DNA of 64,000 nucleotides from Prevotella sp. (GCA_017412705.1 JAFPWS010000032.1:1-64000); one strand, 5' to 3'. Shown: positions 46,613 through 56,718, counted from the stretch's first letter. Notes: generated from the letters alone by a model not told the origin. Numbers and translations are program-made.

Positions 46613-47773
46613 ATGGCTAATCAGAACAAATCCATCTATCTCATCCCGGTCATGCTCTGCTTCTTCTGCATGGGCTTCGTGGATCTAGTAGGCATCGCCT
46701 CCAACTATGTAAAAGAAGACCTCGGACTCACTGACTCCGTGGCCAACACGCTCCCCTCGCTGGTGTTTTTCTGGTTCCTCATCTTCTCCGTGCCTACAGG
46801 CATGCTGATGAACAAGATAGGTCGTAAGAAGACCGTGCTGCTCTCACTCCTCGTCACCGTCGTGTCATTGTTCATTCCCCTGCTGGGCTACTCCTTCGGC
46901 ATCATGCTGGTGGCCTTCTCCCTGCTGGGTATCGGCAACGCGCTGATGCAGACCAGTATCAACCCGCTGGCCATGCTCATTATTGGTGACAAGAACCTGG
47001 CATCGACACTCACCTTCGGACAGTTTGTCAAGGCCATTGCGTCGTTCCTCGCTCCCTATCTGGCCATGTGGGGCGCCACACAGGTGCTACCCTCCTTCGG
47101 CTACGACTGGCGCATCCTCTTCCTTATCTACTTCATCGTGGGTGTGCTGGCAACAGCCCTGCTGTGGTCTACACCCATCCACGAGGAGATGGTCGGAGGC
47201 AAGTCGTCCACATTCGTCGACTGCCTGCGCCTGCTGGGCAAGCCCATCGTGCTGCTGTCGTTCCTGGCCATCATGTGCCATGTGGGCATCGACGTTGGTA
47301 CCAACACCACCGCACCGAAAATCCTCATGGAGCGCCTGGGTATGACACTCAACGAGGCAGCCTTTGCCACCTCGCTGTACTTCATCTTCCGTACCATTGG
47401 TGCACTGACGGGCTCCTTCTTCCTGCGCGTGCTGAAGACCCGCTGGTTCTTCATCATCAGCGTCGTCATGATGGCCCTGTCCATGCTGTTGCTCTTCACC
47501 GGCACCGAACAGTGGGAGCTCTACATCGCCATTGCCCTCGTAGGCTACGGCAACTCCAATGTCTTCTCCATGGCCTTCTCTGAGGCACTGCTGTCCGTAC
47601 CCGACAAGCAGAACGAGGTGTCTGGCCTAATGATTATGGGACTCTTCGGAGGTACGGTATTCCCCCTGCTCATGGGCTTCTGCAGCGATGCCTTCAGACA
47701 GGCTGGCGCAGTGCTCGTCATGGCAGTAGGCGTCATCTATCTCTTTACTTATATCCCCCAAGTGAAACATTAA
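46613..47773 (+). CDS. Fructose/hexose permease, MFS (FHS-like)
   Basis: 386 residues and about 12 membrane helices. It starts IYLIPVMLCFFCMGFVDLVGI; the loop 2-3 motif is GMLMNKIGRKKTVLLSLL, and LLGIGNALMQTSINPLAMLI and VALVGYGNSNVFSMAF-like segments are typical of the fucose/glucose/galactose permease (FHS) group. It would carry fructose released by the GH32 enzyme across the inner membrane. It lies between GH32 and fructokinase in one operon, the same gene order as in known Bacteroides fructan loci. Confidence 0.92.
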   Translation: MANQNKSIYLIPVMLCFFCMGFVDLVGIASNYVKEDLGLTDSVANTLPSLVFFWFLIFSVPTGMLMNKIGRKKTVLLSLLVTVVSLFIPLLGYSFGIMLVAFSLLGIGNALMQTSINPLAMLIIGDKNLASTLTFGQFVKAIASFLAPYLAMWGATQVLPSFGYDWRILFLIYFIVGVLATALLWSTPIHEEMVGGKSSTFVDCLRLLGKPIVLLSFLAIMCHVGIDVGTNTTAPKILMERLGMTLNEAAFATSLYFIFRTIGALTGSFFLRVLKTRWFFIISVVMMALSMLLLFTGTEQWELYIAIALVGYGNSNVFSMAFSEALLSVPDKQNEVSGLMIMGLFGGTVFPLLMGFCSDAFRQAGAVLVMAVGVIYLFTYIPQVKH

Positions 47774-47786
47774 AAACAGAAATAAT

Positions 47787-48674
47787 ATGGAAGCAAAACG
47801 TTATGTAGTAGGCCTCGGTGAGGCCCTGTGGGATGTACTTCCCGAAGGTAAGAAACTGGGTGGCGCACCCGCCAACTTCGCCTATCATGCAGGTCAGTTC
47901 GGACTCCAGACGCTGGCTGTCAGCGCTCTGGGTGAGGATGCTCTGGCAGAAGAGACCATCGAAGCGCTGAAGGAGCACGGCTTGAACTATCTGATGCCCC
48001 GCGTTCCCTATCCCACTGGAACCGTTCAGGTGACGCTGTCGGGCGACGGCATCCCTGCCTATGAAATCAAGGAAGGCGTGGCTTGGGACAACATTCCCTA
48101 CACCCCTGAGATTGCCGCTATTGCCAAGAACTGTCGTGCCGTATGCTTTGGCTCGCTGGCTCAGCGCAACGTCACCTCGTGGGCTACCATCCGTCAGTTC
48201 CTGGACGACACCCCCGCAGACTGCGTGAAGATTTTCGATATCAACCTGCGCCAGCAGTTCTATACCAAGGACGTCATCGAGGAGTCGTTCAAGCGCTGCA
48301 ACATCCTGAAGATTAATGACGAGGAGCTGGTAGTCATCAACCGTATGTATGGCTACGAAGGTCTCGACATGCGTGGCACCTGCGAGAAGATTCTGGCTGA
48401 GTATGGTCTGAAGATGCTCGTGCTCACCTGTGGCACCAACGGCTCTTACGTCTTTGCACCGGGTCTGACCTCCTTCCAGGAGACACCCAAGGTGAAGGTT
48501 GCCGACACGGTAGGTGCTGGCGACTCCTTCACGGGTTCCTTCTGTGCCGCTATCCTCAATGGCAAACCCATGGAGGAGGCTCACCGCATCGCAGTCGATG
48601 TGTCGGCCTACGTGTGCACCCAGAACGGTGCCATGCCGACGTACCCTGCCGAGCTGGTGGCCAAGGTCAAGTAA
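47787..48674 (+). CDS. Fructokinase (PfkB family)
   Basis: 295 residues, cytoplasmic. N-terminal VVGLGEALWDVLPEGKKLGG and APANFAYHAGQFG are the fructokinase form of the PfkB sugar-binding motif; the C-terminal ADTVGAGDSFTGSFCAAIL holds the catalytic Asp. FDINLRQQFYTKDVIEES is also typical. It phosphorylates imported fructose to fructose 6-phosphate. It is 13 bp after the permease and ends the operon; its stop is 9 bp from the stop of the convergent GH13 gene, and I see no terminator between them. Confidence 0.94.
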   Translation: MEAKRYVVGLGEALWDVLPEGKKLGGAPANFAYHAGQFGLQTLAVSALGEDALAEETIEALKEHGLNYLMPRVPYPTGTVQVTLSGDGIPAYEIKEGVAWDNIPYTPEIAAIAKNCRAVCFGSLAQRNVTSWATIRQFLDDTPADCVKIFDINLRQQFYTKDVIEESFKRCNILKINDEELVVINRMYGYEGLDMRGTCEKILAEYGLKMLVLTCGTNGSYVFAPGLTSFQETPKVKVADTVGAGDSFTGSFCAAILNGKPMEEAHRIAVDVSAYVCTQNGAMPTYPAELVAKVK

Positions 48675-48683
48675 GGCTGAGCT

Positions 48684-50600
48684 TTAAAACTCCAGCACCA
48701 GGGTCTGGCGAGGTTTCAGCTTGAGGTCTTTCGTCAAGTCGTAGTAGCGTCCCGTGGGAATGTCCCGGACACGTTTCAGGTCCTGTCCGTCGCCGAGCAC
48801 CTCGGCATAGCGTTTCACCTCAAGCACGGCCTCCTGACTCGTACCGTTGAGAATGGTCATCACCGTGTTGCGATGCCAGCGGCGCGTGACGACATAGACA
48901 CCTTTGTAGGGAATGAATTGCGTCTGATAGCCACGGATGACGGTCTCGTTGCCCTGGCGCCACTGCAACAGTCGGCTGAGCCAGTTGAACATGGCGTTCT
49001 CGGCCTTGGTACGGCCTTCCTTGGTAAAGGCATTGTGCTTGTCGCCGGGGAAGCCTCCGGGGAAGTCCTTGCGCACGTTGCCGTCCGTCACCTCCTTGGT
49101 GCCGTTCATCAGTATCTCCGTACCGTAATACAGCTGTGGGATGCGCTGTACCGTCAGCAGCAGGGCCAACGCCTGCTTCAGGGCCAGCGTGTCCTTGCCG
49201 TTTCCCAAGAACCGATCCGTGTCGTGGTTGTCGATGAAGGCCATTACGCTCTTGGGGTTCGCGTACAAGTAGTCATAGACGAACGAGTTGTACAGTCTGT
49301 TCAGACCTGCGAACCAGGGGTCTGTCTCTTCGTTCTTCGCCTGGTTCATCTTGTCGTAGAACGAGAAGTCCATCACCGTCTTCAGGTACGAGTTCTTCTC
49401 CGCCAGCTTCGAGTCCTTCTGCCACGAAGCGGTATAGGCAGGCTCCGTCACCCATGTCTCGCCCACGGTGTTGAAGTTCGGATACTCCTCGTCCAGCTCC
49501 TTCATCCACTGGGCCATGGCGTCAGCATAGGCGTACGGATAGGTGTCCATTCGGATGCCGTCGATGCCAACCGTCTCTATCCACCATATCGAGTTCTGTA
49601 TCAGGTAGCGCATCAGGTGCGGGTTATGCTGGTTCAGGTCGGGCATGGTGGGGACGAACCATCCCTGCGTAGTCTCCTTCAAGTCTACCTCTGAGGCATA
49701 GGGGTCCACCACGGGCGTCAGCTTGTACGACGTCTGCAGGAAGCTGGTGCCGCGGGCATCCGACGTACCCTTCGACTCCTCCAGCCATTCAGGCAGGTTC
49801 AGCCAGTCCTTCGCCGGTCTGTCGAGTGTCCAGGGATGCTCAAAACCCGAGTGGTTGAAAATCATGTCCATCACCACCTTCAGGCCCTTCTGGTGCGCCT
49901 CGTCGCACAGCCTGCGGTAATCGTCATTCGTGCCAAAGCGCGGGTCTACCTTGTAGTAGTCCGTCGTGGCATAGCCGTGGTAGGTCGAGTATCCGTCGGC
50001 ATCGTCGGGCGAGTCGTTCTCCAACACAGGCGTGAGCCACAGAGCCGTCACGCCCAGCTCCTTGAAGTAGTCCAGATGCTCGCGAATGCCGTTCAGGTCG
50101 CCACCATGGCGCAACGAAGGCTGCGTGCGGTCCTCCTTATAGGGGCGCATGCCTTTCACCTGCGGATTGTGGTTGGCACCCTGCGCAAAGCGGTCGGGCA
50201 TCAGCATATAAAGTACATCGCTATTGTCGAAGCCCATGCGCTTGTCACCCGACATCTCGCGCTCCTTCAGTGTGTAGTTGACTTTGAACTTTGAACTTTG
50301 AATCTTGAACTGTAATGTCATCGTGCCTGCCTTGGCCTCGCGCACGTTCATATAAATTAAAAGGTAGTTGGGCGAGTCCAGACGCACCACGCTGTCTATC
50401 CTGACACCCGGATAGTCCGTCGTCACGCTCTCAACGTCGCGGATGCCCCGGCCATACACCATCAGCTGAACCTGGGGGTTCTTCATGCCCACAAACCAGT
50501 CGGTGGGGTCAATACGGTCTACTGTCACTTTACTCTTTGCTGCACTCATTGTCAATACGTTTGCCAACAGGATGGCGCTTACCAGAAATAATCGTCGCAT
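48684..50600 (-). CDS. susA: GH13 alpha-amylase/neopullulanase (SusA-like)
   Basis: 638 residues. A signal peptide (LFLVSAILLANVLTMSA) directs it to the periplasm. An N-terminal Ig-like domain (about 22-120) precedes the GH13 barrel: VLYMLMPDRFAQG, ALWLTPVLEND, VVMDMIFNHSG, IDGIRMDTYPY (nucleophile Asp352), TVGETWVTEP (acid/base Glu381) and FIDNHDTDRF (Asp460). It cleaves maltooligosaccharides, cyclodextrins or pullulan, and complements the starch locus 22 kb away. Residues about 97-107 (FKIQSSKFKV) are encoded by three in-frame copies of the heptamer TTCAAAG, which look like an inserted repeat. A LacI-type operator match lies upstream at 50681-50697. Confidence 0.93.
   Translation of the reverse strand: MRRLFLVSAILLANVLTMSAAKSKVTVDRIDPTDWFVGMKNPQVQLMVYGRGIRDVESVTTDYPGVRIDSVVRLDSPNYLLIYMNVREAKAGTMTLQFKIQSSKFKVNYTLKEREMSGDKRMGFDNSDVLYMLMPDRFAQGANHNPQVKGMRPYKEDRTQPSLRHGGDLNGIREHLDYFKELGVTALWLTPVLENDSPDDADGYSTYHGYATTDYYKVDPRFGTNDDYRRLCDEAHQKGLKVVMDMIFNHSGFEHPWTLDRPAKDWLNLPEWLEESKGTSDARGTSFLQTSYKLTPVVDPYASEVDLKETTQGWFVPTMPDLNQHNPHLMRYLIQNSIWWIETVGIDGIRMDTYPYAYADAMAQWMKELDEEYPNFNTVGETWVTEPAYTASWQKDSKLAEKNSYLKTVMDFSFYDKMNQAKNEETDPWFAGLNRLYNSFVYDYLYANPKSVMAFIDNHDTDRFLGNGKDTLALKQALALLLTVQRIPQLYYGTEILMNGTKEVTDGNVRKDFPGGFPGDKHNAFTKEGRTKAENAMFNWLSRLLQWRQGNETVIRGYQTQFIPYKGVYVVTRRWHRNTVMTILNGTSQEAVLEVKRYAEVLGDGQDLKRVRDIPTGRYYDLTKDLKLKPRQTLVLEF
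50281..50313. repeat. In-frame heptamer repeat inside the GH13 gene
   Basis: On the coding strand TTCAAGA is followed by three TTCAAAG copies. The 21-nt run keeps frame and encodes IQSSKFK in the N-terminal domain. It differs by one base from the TTTAAAG heptads of the intergenic spacer at 40731. Confidence 0.7.
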
Positions 50601-50622
50601 AGTCGTTTTAAGTTTTATGCAG

Positions 50623-50630
50623 CAAAGATA
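50623..50630 (-). promoter_or_regulatory. susA: -7 box of the GH13 gene
   Basis: Minus-strand TATCTTTG, 22 nt before the start codon at 50600. Confidence 0.65.
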
Positions 50631-50680
50631 CGGTATTTTTTCGAAAGTTGTACGCTTTCAGCCCGAATTTCTGCCGCCTG

Positions 50681-50697
50681 CATGCAAAATCGTTTGC
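50681..50697. promoter_or_regulatory. Probable second LacI-type operator (starch regulon)
   Basis: On the minus strand GCAAACGATTTTGCATG equals the 15-base core GCAAACGTTTGCATG of the palindrome at 19171-19192 plus a 2-nt insertion. Its centre is about 60 bp upstream of the -7 box; in the susC promoter that distance is about 62 bp. Confidence 0.55.
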
Positions 50698-50783
50698 GCA
50701 ACATGCCGCTAATCCAAATGTTTTTCGTAACTTTGGCTTCGCCGAACTTACTACGTCTCGGGAGAAAAAACAAACGAATTTGT

Positions 50784-50814
50784 TTTGTTCTTCTCTCGAC
50801 TTTTTGTAACTTTG
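50784..50814 (+). promoter_or_regulatory. Promoter of the esterase gene
   Basis: -33 TTTG (50784-50787) and -7 TAACTTTG (50807-50814), spacer 19. The -7 box is 27 nt before the ATG. Confidence 0.7.
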
Positions 50815-50835
50815 TCCCCTGACAATAACACCTAA

Positions 50836-52092
<1,257 letters not shown>

Positions 52093-52118
52093 CCCCACTC
52101 CCACACAAGCAACCGGAT

Positions 52119-53645
52119 ATGGAGAAGAACGATAACAAGACGGAGCAGATGCGGCGAATGGCGGGGGCTGTGTTGGGTCCTCTGTGCGCCGTAGTGCTGT
52201 GGATGATGCCCATCGCGGGGATATCCGAGCAGGCACACCACCTGCTGGCGGTGATGTCGCTGGTGGCGATATGGTGGATTACGGAGCCGGTGGCGATACC
52301 CGTAACGTCGCTGATGGGTCCGACGCTGTGCGTGGTGCTGGGCATTGTCCCGTTGAAAGACGCGTACGAGCAGTTTGCCAATCCGATGATATTCCTATTC
52401 ATGGGAGGCTTCCTGCTGGCAAAGGGAATGATGGTGAACGGCCTGGACAAGCGCATAGCATACGGCATCATGTCGATGAAGTGGGTGGGCGACTCGCCCA
52501 AGCGCATCTTCCTGGCCATCGGACTGGCGTGCATACTGTGTTCGGGCTGGGTGAGCAACACCGCTACGGCAGCCATGATGTTCCCCGTCGCCCTGGGACT
52601 ATTAGAGGCGATACGCGAGATGATGGCGAGCAACGGCAAGACGATAGACCTGTCGGACTACAAATACGCCACCGGACTGATGCTGATGACGGCCTACGCG
52701 TGTAGCATAGGCGGCGTGATGACGCCCATCGGCACGCCTCCAAACATCATCATGATAGGTTTCGTGGACCAGTTGGCTCCGGACGCGCCGAAGGTGTCGT
52801 TCTTCCAGTGGATGGTATGGGGCACGCTGGCGATGGTGGTTTACTTTGTCCTGGCCTACGTGGTGCTGTGGAGGATGTTCCCGTCGGACGTAAAGCACAT
52901 CGAAGGCGCCCGCGAGTATATACGCCAGACCGTCGACTCACTGGGCACGTGGACACGGGCGCAGAAGAACACCATCTTCGCCTTCTCGGTGGCCGTGCTG
53001 CTTTGGGTGGCGCCCAGCGTGCTGAGCATGGTGTACGGCACCGGCTCGGAGGTGATGAAATTCTATGACAGCCATTTCCCCGAGGCCATAGCGGCGATGG
53101 TGGGCGGACTGCTGCTGTTCTTCCTGCCTGTGGACCTGAAGAAAGGTGAGATGACGCTGAGCTGGAAGGACGGGATGGAGGGTATAGAGTGGGGGACGCT
53201 GCTGCTCTTCGGAGGCGGGCTGGCCATGGGAGCCATGATGTACACCACAGGTCTCTCGGCATGGATAGGCAACGGCATCAAGGAAGCCCTGGGAGGCAAC
53301 CCCTCGGAATGGCTCTTTGTAGGCGTCTTCTGTGTAGTGGCCCTTGTGATGTCAGAGCTGACATCGCACACGGCGTCGACGAACCTCATCGGTCCCATAG
53401 CCATCGGCGCCGCCCTGTCGCTGGGCTTCAGTCCCATTCCCGTTGCGGTAGGCATCGCCCTGTCGTCGTCGCTCGGATTCATGCTGCCCGTGTCAACGCC
53501 GCCCAATGCCATTGTCTATGCCTCGGGCTACATCCCCATAACGAAAATGATAAAGTCAGGAGCCGTCATTGACTTCGTCGGCATCCTGCTGGTGACCATT
53601 CCCGTCGTGATGCTGGTGGTGAAGTACGTGATGGGGGTTCTGTAA
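52119..53645 (+). CDS. SLC13/DASS-family sodium-coupled anion (dicarboxylate) transporter
   Basis: 508 residues from ATG 52119 (MEKNDNKTEQM). The frame is open back into the esterase gene, but that start would overlap coding sequence. About 11-12 membrane segments. Family signatures: WWITEPVAIPVTSLMGP, IFLFMGGFLLAKGM, GWVSNTATAAMMFPVALGLL (first SNT motif), CSIGGVMTPIGTPPNIIMIG, GTLLLFGGGLAMG, ELTSHTASTNLIGPIAIGAAL (second SNT-like motif) and MLPVSTPPNAIVYASGYI. It probably takes up succinate or related dicarboxylates. It is 26 bp after the esterase, maybe cotranscribed. Confidence 0.93.
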   Translation: MEKNDNKTEQMRRMAGAVLGPLCAVVLWMMPIAGISEQAHHLLAVMSLVAIWWITEPVAIPVTSLMGPTLCVVLGIVPLKDAYEQFANPMIFLFMGGFLLAKGMMVNGLDKRIAYGIMSMKWVGDSPKRIFLAIGLACILCSGWVSNTATAAMMFPVALGLLEAIREMMASNGKTIDLSDYKYATGLMLMTAYACSIGGVMTPIGTPPNIIMIGFVDQLAPDAPKVSFFQWMVWGTLAMVVYFVLAYVVLWRMFPSDVKHIEGAREYIRQTVDSLGTWTRAQKNTIFAFSVAVLLWVAPSVLSMVYGTGSEVMKFYDSHFPEAIAAMVGGLLLFFLPVDLKKGEMTLSWKDGMEGIEWGTLLLFGGGLAMGAMMYTTGLSAWIGNGIKEALGGNPSEWLFVGVFCVVALVMSELTSHTASTNLIGPIAIGAALSLGFSPIPVAVGIALSSSLGFMLPVSTPPNAIVYASGYIPITKMIKSGAVIDFVGILLVTIPVVMLVVKYVMGVL

Positions 53646-53648
53646 ACA

Positions 53649-54188
53649 TTACCGCCGGCTGCTGAGGAAGCGGACGACGGCGTTGCGTATGCTGGTAAGC
53701 CCGAAGTCGTCGGGGTTGACCTGGCTGATGGGAATCCATAGGGCCTCGGCAGCGTCGTCGGCGGCACGTACGGCGGCCTTGACGGCCTCAGGGTCGCCAT
53801 GCACGGGGACGAGGAAGTCCATGTCGAGGGTATGGATACCCATACCACTATAGACGTAAACGTTGGGTGAGGAGAAGAGGTACTGGATGTCGTGGACGTC
53901 AAGCCCCGTCTCTTCCTTTATCTCGCGACGCATGCCCTCCTCCACCGTTTCGCCCATGTCGACGAAGCCGCCCGGCAGGTCGAGTGTGCCCTTGGCGGGT
54001 TCCTTAGCACGCCGCACGACGAGCATCTCCTGCCGGTCGTTGATGATGAAGGCGGCGGTGGCCGAACAGGGGTTGGCATAGTAGGTGAAGCCGCAGTCGC
54101 GACACTTACGGCTCTTGAAATTGTTGACCGGGAAGTGCTCACTGCCGCAGACGGGACAGTACCGGAAGACGGCCAGGGGATGTTCCAT
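53649..54188 (-). CDS. Nudix hydrolase with N-terminal zinc ribbon
   Basis: 179 residues. Cys11 and Cys14 (YCPVCGS) with Cys29 and Cys32 (KCRDCGF) form a zinc ribbon as in NADH pyrophosphatase-like Nudix proteins. The Nudix box GGFVDMGETVEEGMRREIKE continues with ETGLD and is intact (G-x5-E-x7-R-E-x-x-E-E-x-G). It hydrolyses a nucleoside diphosphate derivative; which one cannot be told. Convergent with the transporter (3 bp between stops). Upstream, before its start, CTTTGACC and GGTCAAAG (54203-54220) form a small dyad. Confidence 0.9.
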   Translation of the reverse strand: MEHPLAVFRYCPVCGSEHFPVNNFKSRKCRDCGFTYYANPCSATAAFIINDRQEMLVVRRAKEPAKGTLDLPGGFVDMGETVEEGMRREIKEETGLDVHDIQYLFSSPNVYVYSGMGIHTLDMDFLVPVHGDPEAVKAAVRAADDAAEALWIPISQVNPDDFGLTSIRNAVVRFLSSRR

Positions 54189-54235
54189 AACTATAACCTA
54201 TGCTTTGACCTTGGTCAAAGAACTATGAACTAATC

Positions 54236-55693
54236 TCACTCCCAGTTGTCAGTACGGAACGGGAACAGTGGCAGTCCGCCTGCGTTGGCGAGGTTGCCCA
54301 ACTGCCAGTTGCGGAAGCAGTAGCGCACGGCCACGGGTTGCTTGACCTCGGGGCTGGTGACAGTGATGCACTCGTCCCAGTACCCTCCGCCGGGCTGCCA
54401 GAAGTGGGCGGCCTTGGCAGGATGGAACACACGGTCGGCACCGGCAACCTCGAAGCCCTTGATGTCCTCGAAACGGCTGATGCCGCCACACTCGTTGTCG
54501 AGATGTATCATGACGGTGTCGTTCCTGACCAGCATGTCCTTGAAGGAGGGGCTTTCGCAGATGACCGACTGCATGCCGTAGGTCTTGTTCAGTGCGAGGA
54601 AGGCCAGTCGCTCGCCCACCTTCTGCTTCTGGGCGGGGTGTATCTGCGTCCCCTCGTAACTGAACACGGCGTCGTTGGTGCAGACCAGTCCGCTGTTGGG
54701 TATGATTTTCGAGGCGCGGAACTGCTGTTCCTGCAGCAGTGCGTTCCACGTGCCGTTGGCGTCGCCGCTGACAAAGGGTGCTATCTGTACGAAGTAGAAG
54801 GGAATGTCGCCCAGTCCGAACTGGCTGCGCCACTGCTCGACGAGGAGCTTCAGACGCTCAGAATACTGGTTGCCGGGGTCGCCGACGTTGGAGCAGCCCT
54901 GATAGAAGAGGATACCCTTGACGGTGTAGTTGAGGATGGGGTTGAAGGTGCCGTTACCCCAGACGAGTGCGCGGTGGTAGTCCCACTCCTTCTTGAAGTT
55001 GACGATGCCCATCGTGTCGGTAGGCTCACTGGTGTACTTCTCGAGGTTCTCCTTGGTGAGCCAGCTCTCGACACGCGAGCCGCCCTTGTTGGCCTCGATG
55101 AGTCCGATGGGCACGTCGAGCGCCCGGTTGGCTGTCTTGGCAAAGAAGTAGCCCGTCGCAGAGAACTCGCCCACGGTGGCGGGGCTGCACTCGCGCCACC
55201 GGGTGTCAGCATCCTCCTGCGGTGTCATGCGCATGATGCTGGGAATCTTCGCCGAGCGCACCTGGTGCCGGCCGGCAGCGTTGAGCACCTCGTGGTTGTA
55301 GTCCAGCACGGGGCAGTTGCCGAAGCCCCTGACAGGCATCTCCATGTTCGACTGTCCGGCACACACCCACACCTCGCCCGCCACGACGTTGCCGATGGTA
55401 ACCTTGCCGTCGCCGTCGTCGAAGGTGATGCTCAGCGGCTCATAGCTGGCCTTGGGCGACCTGACGGTGAGCAGCCAGCGGCCCTGCCTGTCGGCCTTCG
55501 CCTCGGAGCGCTGGTCCGACCACGACGTGGTGGCCACCACCTTGCTGCCCGCCTTGGCCCAACCCCAGAGTCGGACGTCGGTCTGCTGTTGAATCACCAT
55601 GTTGTCACTTACCAAGTGGGGCAACTTCACTTTTGCCTGGACGCTGACGGTCAGTGCGGCGAGCACGACCAGAGAAAGGAGCTTTTTATTCAT
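54236..55693 (-). CDS. Sialate O-acetylesterase-like carbohydrate esterase, exported
   Basis: 485 residues from ATG 55693, giving signal peptide MNKKLLSLVVLAALTVSVQA. An ATG at 55714 would sit almost at the transcription start, and the frame is open still further up through the promoter. The SGNH-type fold is shown by VCAGQSNMEMPVRGF (nucleophile Ser), GLIEANKGGSRVESWL, GILFYQGCSNVGDPG and EGTQIHPAQKQKVGERLA (catalytic His). An N-terminal beta domain (VSDNMVIQQQTDVRLWGWA) matches Bacteroidetes sialate O-acetylesterases. In this setting it may instead remove acetyl groups from xylan or pectin. The divergent neighbour at 55782 is another esterase-like hydrolase. Confidence 0.88.
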   Translation of the reverse strand: MNKKLLSLVVLAALTVSVQAKVKLPHLVSDNMVIQQQTDVRLWGWAKAGSKVVATTSWSDQRSEAKADRQGRWLLTVRSPKASYEPLSITFDDGDGKVTIGNVVAGEVWVCAGQSNMEMPVRGFGNCPVLDYNHEVLNAAGRHQVRSAKIPSIMRMTPQEDADTRWRECSPATVGEFSATGYFFAKTANRALDVPIGLIEANKGGSRVESWLTKENLEKYTSEPTDTMGIVNFKKEWDYHRALVWGNGTFNPILNYTVKGILFYQGCSNVGDPGNQYSERLKLLVEQWRSQFGLGDIPFYFVQIAPFVSGDANGTWNALLQEQQFRASKIIPNSGLVCTNDAVFSYEGTQIHPAQKQKVGERLAFLALNKTYGMQSVICESPSFKDMLVRNDTVMIHLDNECGGISRFEDIKGFEVAGADRVFHPAKAAHFWQPGGGYWDECITVTSPEVKQPVAVRYCFRNWQLGNLANAGGLPLFPFRTDNWE

Positions 55694-55722
55694 TGTCGTC
55701 GAGTTTTTAGTCATATTTGCCG

Positions 55723-55730
55723 CAAAGGTA
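55723..55730 (-). promoter_or_regulatory. -7 box of the sialate O-acetylesterase-like gene
   Basis: Minus-strand TACCTTTG, 29 nt upstream of the chosen start at 55693. Confidence 0.6.
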
Positions 55731-55753
55731 CGAATAAATTGAGAAATATTTCG

Positions 55754-55761
55754 TAACTTTG
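55754..55761 (+). promoter_or_regulatory. -7 box of the alpha/beta-hydrolase gene
   Basis: TAACTTTG, 20 nt before the ATG at 55782; the two divergent -7 boxes are 23 bp apart. Confidence 0.6.
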
Positions 55762-55781
55762 CCCACAAAAATAGCGAACCT

Positions 55782-56603
55782 ATGAAGAAATTTGTGTTTT
55801 CACTCCTGATGATGCTGCCCTGCACGGCCTTTGCGCAGCAGGGTCAAGAGATTGATTTGTGGCCCGAGGGTCCCCGTACCGCCAATGGCGACCCCAACGA
55901 CCTGGCCAAGGTGACGGTGTTCCTTCCTGACGAGAAGAAGGTGCGGTCCACGGGGCGCGCCGTCGTGTGCTGTCCCGGTGGCGGCTACGGCCATCTGGCC
56001 ATGAACCACGAGGGTTTCGACTGGGCGCCGTTCTTCAACAGCCAGGGCATAGCCCTCGTCGTGCTGAAGTACCGCATGCCCCACGGCCACTATACGGTGC
56101 CTGCCGAGGATGCCGAGGAGGCCGTGCGGCTGGTGCGCAGGAATGCCGAGGCGTGGCACGTCAACCCGCACGACGTAGGCATCATGGGCTTTTCTGCCGG
56201 CGGCCACTTAGCGTCCACCGTCGCCACGCACGCCACGGGCGACGCCGTGCCCGACTTCCAAATACTGTTCTACCCCGTCATCTCCATGGAGCAGGGTACC
56301 ACACACCAGGGTTCCCGCGACAACCTGTTAGGCAAGGCCCCCAAGCGCAAGTTAGTGAACCAGTACACCAACGAGCAGCACGTCACCAAGCACACACCGC
56401 GCTGCTTCATGGCGCTGGCCAACGACGACCGCTCGGTCATTCCCGTCAACAGCCTGAACTACTACGAGCAACTCTATACGCACGGGGTGCCCGCCACCCT
56501 GCACATCTACCCCACCGGAGGCCACGGCTTCGGCATCCGCCAGTCGTTTGCCTACCACTTCGAGATGATGCTCGACCTGAAGGCATGGCTGAAAAGCTTT
56601 TAG
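55782..56603 (+). CDS. Exported alpha/beta-hydrolase (acetyl-esterase/BD-FAE-like)
   Basis: 273 residues. Signal peptide MKKFVFSLLMMLPCTAFAQ. PGGGYGHLAMNHEG gives the oxyanion hole (HGGG-like, here PGGGY), GIMGFSAGGHLAST holds the nucleophile Ser, LANDDRSVIPVN the Asp and PTGGHGFGIRQS the His. This is the layout of the bifunctional acetyl/feruloyl esterase group of the human gut and related xylan esterases. It faces the sialate O-acetylesterase-like gene across a short divergent promoter region, so the two may be co-induced on acetylated glycans. Confidence 0.88.
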   Translation: MKKFVFSLLMMLPCTAFAQQGQEIDLWPEGPRTANGDPNDLAKVTVFLPDEKKVRSTGRAVVCCPGGGYGHLAMNHEGFDWAPFFNSQGIALVVLKYRMPHGHYTVPAEDAEEAVRLVRRNAEAWHVNPHDVGIMGFSAGGHLASTVATHATGDAVPDFQILFYPVISMEQGTTHQGSRDNLLGKAPKRKLVNQYTNEQHVTKHTPRCFMALANDDRSVIPVNSLNYYEQLYTHGVPATLHIYPTGGHGFGIRQSFAYHFEMMLDLKAWLKSF

Positions 56604-56684
56604 GGGAAGCCCCCTCCAACCTCCCCCCGAAGGGAGAGGCTATGAAGAGGCTGAAAAGTTACTAAGGAAGAGATAATCCTATCA

Positions 56685-56703
56685 CCTCCCCCTTTTGGGG
56701 AGG
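56685..56703. terminator. Bidirectional GC-rich hairpin between convergent genes
   Basis: CCTCCCC (56685-56691) pairs with GGGGAGG (56697-56703) around CTTTT. It lies between the stops at 56603 and 56719. A related CCTCC/GGGAGAGG element is at 56609-56639, and the gap also holds a second copy of the 3' gene end (GGCTGAAAAG...TAAGG). Confidence 0.6.
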
Positions 56704-56718
56704 GAGGGGACCAGCCTT

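Noticed and set aside
48675-48683. Terminator between the convergent fructokinase and GH13 genes
   Set aside because: The gap is only 9 bp and no hairpin with a T run is visible there.
54338-55756. 472-codon open frame on the plus strand opposite the sialate O-acetylesterase-like gene
   Set aside because: It runs through the opposite gene and its promoter, and the translation shows no domain.
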